From Acidobacteria bacterium UBA2161 (GTDB lineage: Bacteria; Acidobacteriota; Vicinamibacteria; Vicinamibacterales; UBA823), in the NCBI GenBank assembly GCA_002328835.1, contig DCWN01000026.1:1-64000 (forward strand): a stretch of DNA of 64,000 nt, in the 5' to 3' direction. The notes below the pieces were generated by a model. The model did not search any database. It saw nothing but the letters and a program-made list of their open reading frames with translations, and was not told the origin of the DNA. Of this stretch, positions 60,942 through 64,000 are shown piece after piece; positions within the stretch are counted from its first letter, which is position 1; the number at the start of each line of letters is the position of its first letter. Position numbers and translations under genes: made by a program.

Positions 60942-61625
60942 CTAAGCCGGCCTCAGCGCACCGGCTTCGAGCCGCAGGACGCGGTCGCAGCCATCGGCCA
61001 GACGCTGGTTGTGGGTGGCGATGACCGATGTGAGCTTCCGCTCGCGGTGCATCTCCCGGAGCAACCGATGCAACGCATCGGCCGTCCCCTCGTCGAGATC
61101 GCCCGTCGGCTCGTCCGCCAGGAGCAGCGTCGGCTCCATTGTCAGCGCGCGGGCGACCGCCACGCGCTGCTGCTCGCCGCCCGACAGCATCCCCGGACGA
61201 TGGTCGAGCCGCTCGCCCAGGCCGACGCGTTCGAGCAGCGCGGCCGCCCGCGGCCGCGCTGCGTCAGCCGACAGTCGGCCGATCCGCAGCGGCATCTCGG
61301 CATTCTCGAGCGCGGTGAACTCCGGGAGGAGGTGGTGGAACTGAAAGATGAACCCGACCTGCGCGTGGCGGAAGTCGACCCGGGCCGCGTCCGAGAGCGA
61401 GGCGACATCGACGCCGCCAATCCGGATCGACCCGTCGTCGACACCCTCGAGCCCGCCCAGCAGGTGCAGCAGCGTGCTCTTCCCCACGCCCGACGCGCCC
61501 ACGATCGCGACCATCTCGCCCGTGTCGACCGTCAAGTCGAGGTCGCGCAGTACCGGCAAGGCGCCGCGCTCGGTCGGATACGCCTTCGCCAGCTGCGCGA
61601 CCTCGACGTAGGGCATGTCGCTCAC
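60942..61625 (-). CDS. lolD: Lipoprotein-releasing ABC transporter ATPase LolD
   Basis: ATPase of the LolCDE complex that releases outer-membrane lipoproteins from the inner membrane. Walker A VGASGVGKSTLLHLLGG, signature MLSGGEQQRVAVARAL, Walker B TLLLADEPTGDLDEGTADAL and the MacB/LolD-type FQFHHLLPEFTALENAEMPL. 227 residues. ATG 61625 overlaps the lolC stop by 4 nt. Confidence 0.95.
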   Translation of the reverse strand: MSDMPYVEVAQLAKAYPTERGALPVLRDLDLTVDTGEMVAIVGASGVGKSTLLHLLGGLEGVDDGSIRIGGVDVASLSDAARVDFRHAQVGFIFQFHHLLPEFTALENAEMPLRIGRLSADAARPRAAALLERVGLGERLDHRPGMLSGGEQQRVAVARALTMEPTLLLADEPTGDLDEGTADALHRLLREMHRERKLTSVIATHNQRLADGCDRVLRLEAGALRPA

Positions 61626-62857
61626 TGGTAGCGCAACGCCTGCGCGGGATCGAGACTCGACGCCTGGCGCGATGGATAGATGGTGGCCACGAAGCAGACC
61701 ACGATCGCTAACGCCACGACCAGAACCAGATCGAGCGGCTCGAGCGTGAACGGCATATAGGTCACCTGATAGACGTCGCTCGGCAGCTGTACGAGCTGAT
61801 AGCGATCGAGAATCTGTGTCGCGGCAACCCCGCCGACGGCGCCAACCGCCGTGCCCACCAAGCCGATGATCAGTCCTTGCAGCATGAAAATCACCATGAT
61901 GCTGCGGGCGCTCGTCCCCATGGTCTTGAGGATGGCGATGTCACGGCTCTTGTCCATGACCAGCAGCACGAGCGACGCGACGATGTTGAGCGCGGCGACC
62001 GCCACGATGAGGCCGACAGCAATCGAGATCGCCATCTTCTCGAGCCACAGCGCCGAAAACAGCGACCGATTCAGATCCGACCAATCCTGCGTCAGGTAGC
62101 CCGTGCCCATCTCCCGCATGATCCACGACGCCACATCGGGCGCGGCGTAGACGTCGTCGACCTTCAGTTCGAGGAAGTCGGCACCCGGCCGGTTGAGCAG
62201 CCGGGCCGCGACGTCCAGCCGGACGTAGCCGTAGGCCGTGTCAAACTCGTGCAGCCCCATGTCGAAGATGCCGACGACCCGGAACCGGCGCGTGCGCGGC
62301 ATCACCCCCATCGGCGACAGCCGCCCCTCGGGCGTCATCAACGTGACCTCGTCGCCGACGAAGGCGCCGAGTTCGGCCGCCAGCCCATCACCGATGACCA
62401 GGCCCTCGGGCGCACCGCCGGCCTGCGGAGCGAGCGCGTCGAGACTGCCGTTCCGGATCGCCGCCCCTACCTCCGTGACGTCCGCTTCGAGGGCCGGAAC
62501 GATCCCCTTGATGGTGACGAACGCCTCCCCGGTGTCGCTCGTCGCGAGCGCCTGGCCGAGGATGACCGGGGCCACACCCGTGACCCGCGGGACCTCGCGC
62601 AGCCGCTCGATCTCGCCGTCGTACTCGACCAGCCCGGCCTCGCCCAGCTTCCAGACGTAGACGTGGGCCGTGGAACCCAGGATCCGATCTCGCAGCTCCT
62701 GCTGCAGGCCGGTCATCAGCGCCAGCGCGATCAGCAGCGCCATCACGCCGACCGCCACGCCGATGGTCGAGATGACCGAAATCAGGGAGATGAAGGCCTG
62801 CCGGCGGCGAGCCAGCAGGTAGCGCAGGGCCACGTAGAGTTCGAACGGCAGTCGCAT
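61622..62857 (-). CDS. lolC: Lipoprotein-releasing ABC transporter permease LolC/LolE
   Basis: Four-helix permease with a large periplasmic domain. N-terminal PFELYVALRYLLARRRQAF and SLISVISTIGVAVGVMALLI are typical, the first periplasmic half includes VTGVAPVILGQA, and the C-terminal helices follow LVLLVMDKSRDIAILKTMG (coupling region). 411 residues. Only one permease gene is here, as in many bacteria with a LolCE-type single permease (LolF). Confidence 0.93.
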   Translation of the reverse strand: MRLPFELYVALRYLLARRRQAFISLISVISTIGVAVGVMALLIALALMTGLQQELRDRILGSTAHVYVWKLGEAGLVEYDGEIERLREVPRVTGVAPVILGQALATSDTGEAFVTIKGIVPALEADVTEVGAAIRNGSLDALAPQAGGAPEGLVIGDGLAAELGAFVGDEVTLMTPEGRLSPMGVMPRTRRFRVVGIFDMGLHEFDTAYGYVRLDVAARLLNRPGADFLELKVDDVYAAPDVASWIMREMGTGYLTQDWSDLNRSLFSALWLEKMAISIAVGLIVAVAALNIVASLVLLVMDKSRDIAILKTMGTSARSIMVIFMLQGLIIGLVGTAVGAVGGVAATQILDRYQLVQLPSDVYQVTYMPFTLEPLDLVLVVALAIVVCFVATIYPSRQASSLDPAQALRYQ

Positions 62858-62870
62858 GGTCGTCGGCGGC

Positions 62871-64000
62871 TCACTCGCGGCGCGGCCGCATCAGCGGAAA
62901 CAAGATGACGTCGCGGATGGAGCGGCTGTCGGTCAGCAGCATGACCAGCCGGTCGATGCCCACGCCTTCGCCGGCGGTCGGCGGCAGGCCGTACTCGAGC
63001 GCGCGGAGGTAATCCTCGTCCATGACGTGCGCCTCGAGATCGCCCTGCTGGCGCTCCTGGCGCTGGGCTTCGAATCGGCGCCGTTGCTCGGCCGGATCGT
63101 TCAACTCGCTGAAGGCATTGGCGATTTCGAACCCGCCGGCGTACAGCTCGAAGCGTTCGACGGTCTCCGGATCGTCGGCACGCTGCTTCGACAGGGGCGA
63201 GATCTCCGTCGGGTAGTCGTAGACGAACGTCGGCTGAATCAGGTCCGCCTCGCACAGTTCCTCGAAGATGGTGAGAACGACCTTGCCCGCCGTCGCCGGC
63301 GGCGGAATCTCCACGCCGAGCTCGCCGGCCAGCGCCGCGGCCGATTCGCGGCCACGCAACGTGGCATCCTCGACCGAACGGCCGAGTCGCTCGGCTGCGG
63401 CGTCGCGCACCGCGTCGCGGAGCGCGACGCGGGCAAATGGCGCGGCAAACGAGATCCGGTGCTCGCCGTAGGGCACGTCATCGCTTCCGATCGCGTAGCG
63501 TGCGACGTCTGACAACATCTGCTCGGTCAGCGCCATCAGGTCCCGGTAGTCGCTGAAGGCCTGGTAGAACTCCAGCATCGTGAATTCCGGGTTGTGCTGC
63601 GTAGAGATCCCTTCATTGCGGAAGTTCCGGTTAATCTCGTAGACTCGTTCGATCCCGCCGATCACCAGCCGTTTGAGGAAGAGCTCGGGCGCAATCCGAA
63701 GGTAGAGGTCGAGATCGAGCGCGTTGTGGTGGGTCTCGAACGGCCGCGCCAGCGCGCCACCCGCGACCCGCTGCATCATCGGTGTCTCGACCTCGAGGTA
63801 GCCCCGAGCGCCCAGAAACTCCCGTAGACCGGTCAGGACGCGGCTGCGCACCTCGAACACCCGCCGCGCGTCGGGATTCACGATAAGGTCGAGATAGCGC
63901 TGCCGGTAGCGAATCTCGACGTCGCTCAGCCCGTGCCACTTCTCGGGCAGCGGAACCAGGCACTTCGCCAGAAACTCGATGCGGGACACCCAGATCGTCA
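62871..64000 (-). CDS. lysS: Lysyl-tRNA synthetase, class II, 5' part outside the window
   Basis: Charges tRNA-Lys. Visible: the link after the OB fold (FLAKCLVPLPEKWHGLSDVE with RYRQRYLDLIVN), motif 2 with YEINRNFRNEGISTQHNPEF, and motif 3 GEGVGIDRLVMLLTDSRSIR with DVILFPLMRP at the end. The reading frame stays open to position 64000, so the N-terminal anticodon-binding OB fold lies beyond the edge. It precedes lolC by 13 bp. Confidence 0.97.
   Translation of the reverse strand, partial: TIWVSRIEFLAKCLVPLPEKWHGLSDVEIRYRQRYLDLIVNPDARRVFEVRSRVLTGLREFLGARGYLEVETPMMQRVAGGALARPFETHHNALDLDLYLRIAPELFLKRLVIGGIERVYEINRNFRNEGISTQHNPEFTMLEFYQAFSDYRDLMALTEQMLSDVARYAIGSDDVPYGEHRISFAAPFARVALRDAVRDAAAERLGRSVEDATLRGRESAAALAGELGVEIPPPATAGKVVLTIFEELCEADLIQPTFVYDYPTEISPLSKQRADDPETVERFELYAGGFEIANAFSELNDPAEQRRRFEAQRQERQQGDLEAHVMDEDYLRALEYGLPPTAGEGVGIDRLVMLLTDSRSIRDVILFPLMRPRRE

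Noticed and set aside
60594..61631. Plus-strand open frame of about 345 codons over the intergenic gap and lolD
   Set aside because: Its second half is antisense to lolD and the first half covers the dispersed repeat; no ribosome site or protein-like composition.
1..64000. CRISPR arrays, complete IS elements, integrases or prophage genes
   Set aside because: No regularly spaced repeats, transposase or integrase motifs were seen; gene content is uniformly core with even base use.

Overview
The window is a high-GC bacterial chromosome segment, gene-dense and made of core and housekeeping genes. I see no rRNA, tRNA, CRISPR array, phage or complete insertion sequence. The cell has two membranes: BamA, Skp/OmpH, LptE, LolC/LolD, FabZ-LpxA and LpxI are all here. 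It makes menaquinone by the futalosine route (MqnA, MqnC, MqnP, a deaminase candidate), uses bacillithiol (BshC), has ClpC despite being diderm, carries Hanks-type kinases and has type IV pilus and competence genes (PilT, ComEC). This mix fits Acidobacteriota, perhaps the Vicinamibacteria. That placement is an inference from gene content, not from a marker-gene tree.

Layout. 1-9.1 kb (minus): comEC (cut by the window edge, with an apparent frameshift), carB, carA, and a PEGA-repeat pseudokinase translationally coupled to carA. 9.2-17.8 kb (plus): bshC, a PBP1b-type penicillin-binding protein, an XdhC-family gene, and hrcA-grpE-dnaJ-prmA joined by overlaps or very short gaps. 17.8-18.5 kb (minus): rsmE, divergent from an intact Ser/Thr kinase with a zinc ribbon. 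18.6-27.0 kb (plus): kinase, ilvE, pilT, recX, alaS, a lytic transglycosylase, an S4 protein and rpsT. From 27.0 kb to the right edge every recognised gene is on the minus strand: holA-lptE-leuS; an HDAC-family hydrolase with a DUF374 acyltransferase; ETF-quinone oxidoreductase with etfA/etfB; fabF-acpP-fabG-fabD-rpmF-DUF177; dgt-deoB-miaA with a 29-residue membrane peptide; a TonB-like protein; then a long block ubiE-ubiX-mqnP-deaminase-mqnC-mqnA-(MqnE-like)-Gfo/Idh-lpxI-fabZ/lpxA-skp-bamA-clpC; and finally lolD-lolC-lysS.

How the genes work together. The 45-58 kb block joins outer-membrane biogenesis (BamA, Skp, first lipid A steps) to menaquinone synthesis by a chain of 4-8 nt overlaps, so the two are probably co-expressed. 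ETF and ETF-QO would feed electrons into the same menaquinone pool. The fab cluster supplies acyl-ACP for membrane lipids and for the FabZ/LpxA steps.

The most unusual items are: a MqnE-family protein inside the menaquinone operon with no cysteine at all, so no radical-SAM cluster; a kinase-fold protein that has lost the catalytic aspartates and carries two PEGA domains; a repeat of about 110 bp present in the two largest intergenic gaps (26.5 and 60.8 kb); several promoters whose -10 box lies exactly 6 nt from a start codon, suggesting leaderless mRNAs; and a 29-residue membrane peptide with its own such promoter.
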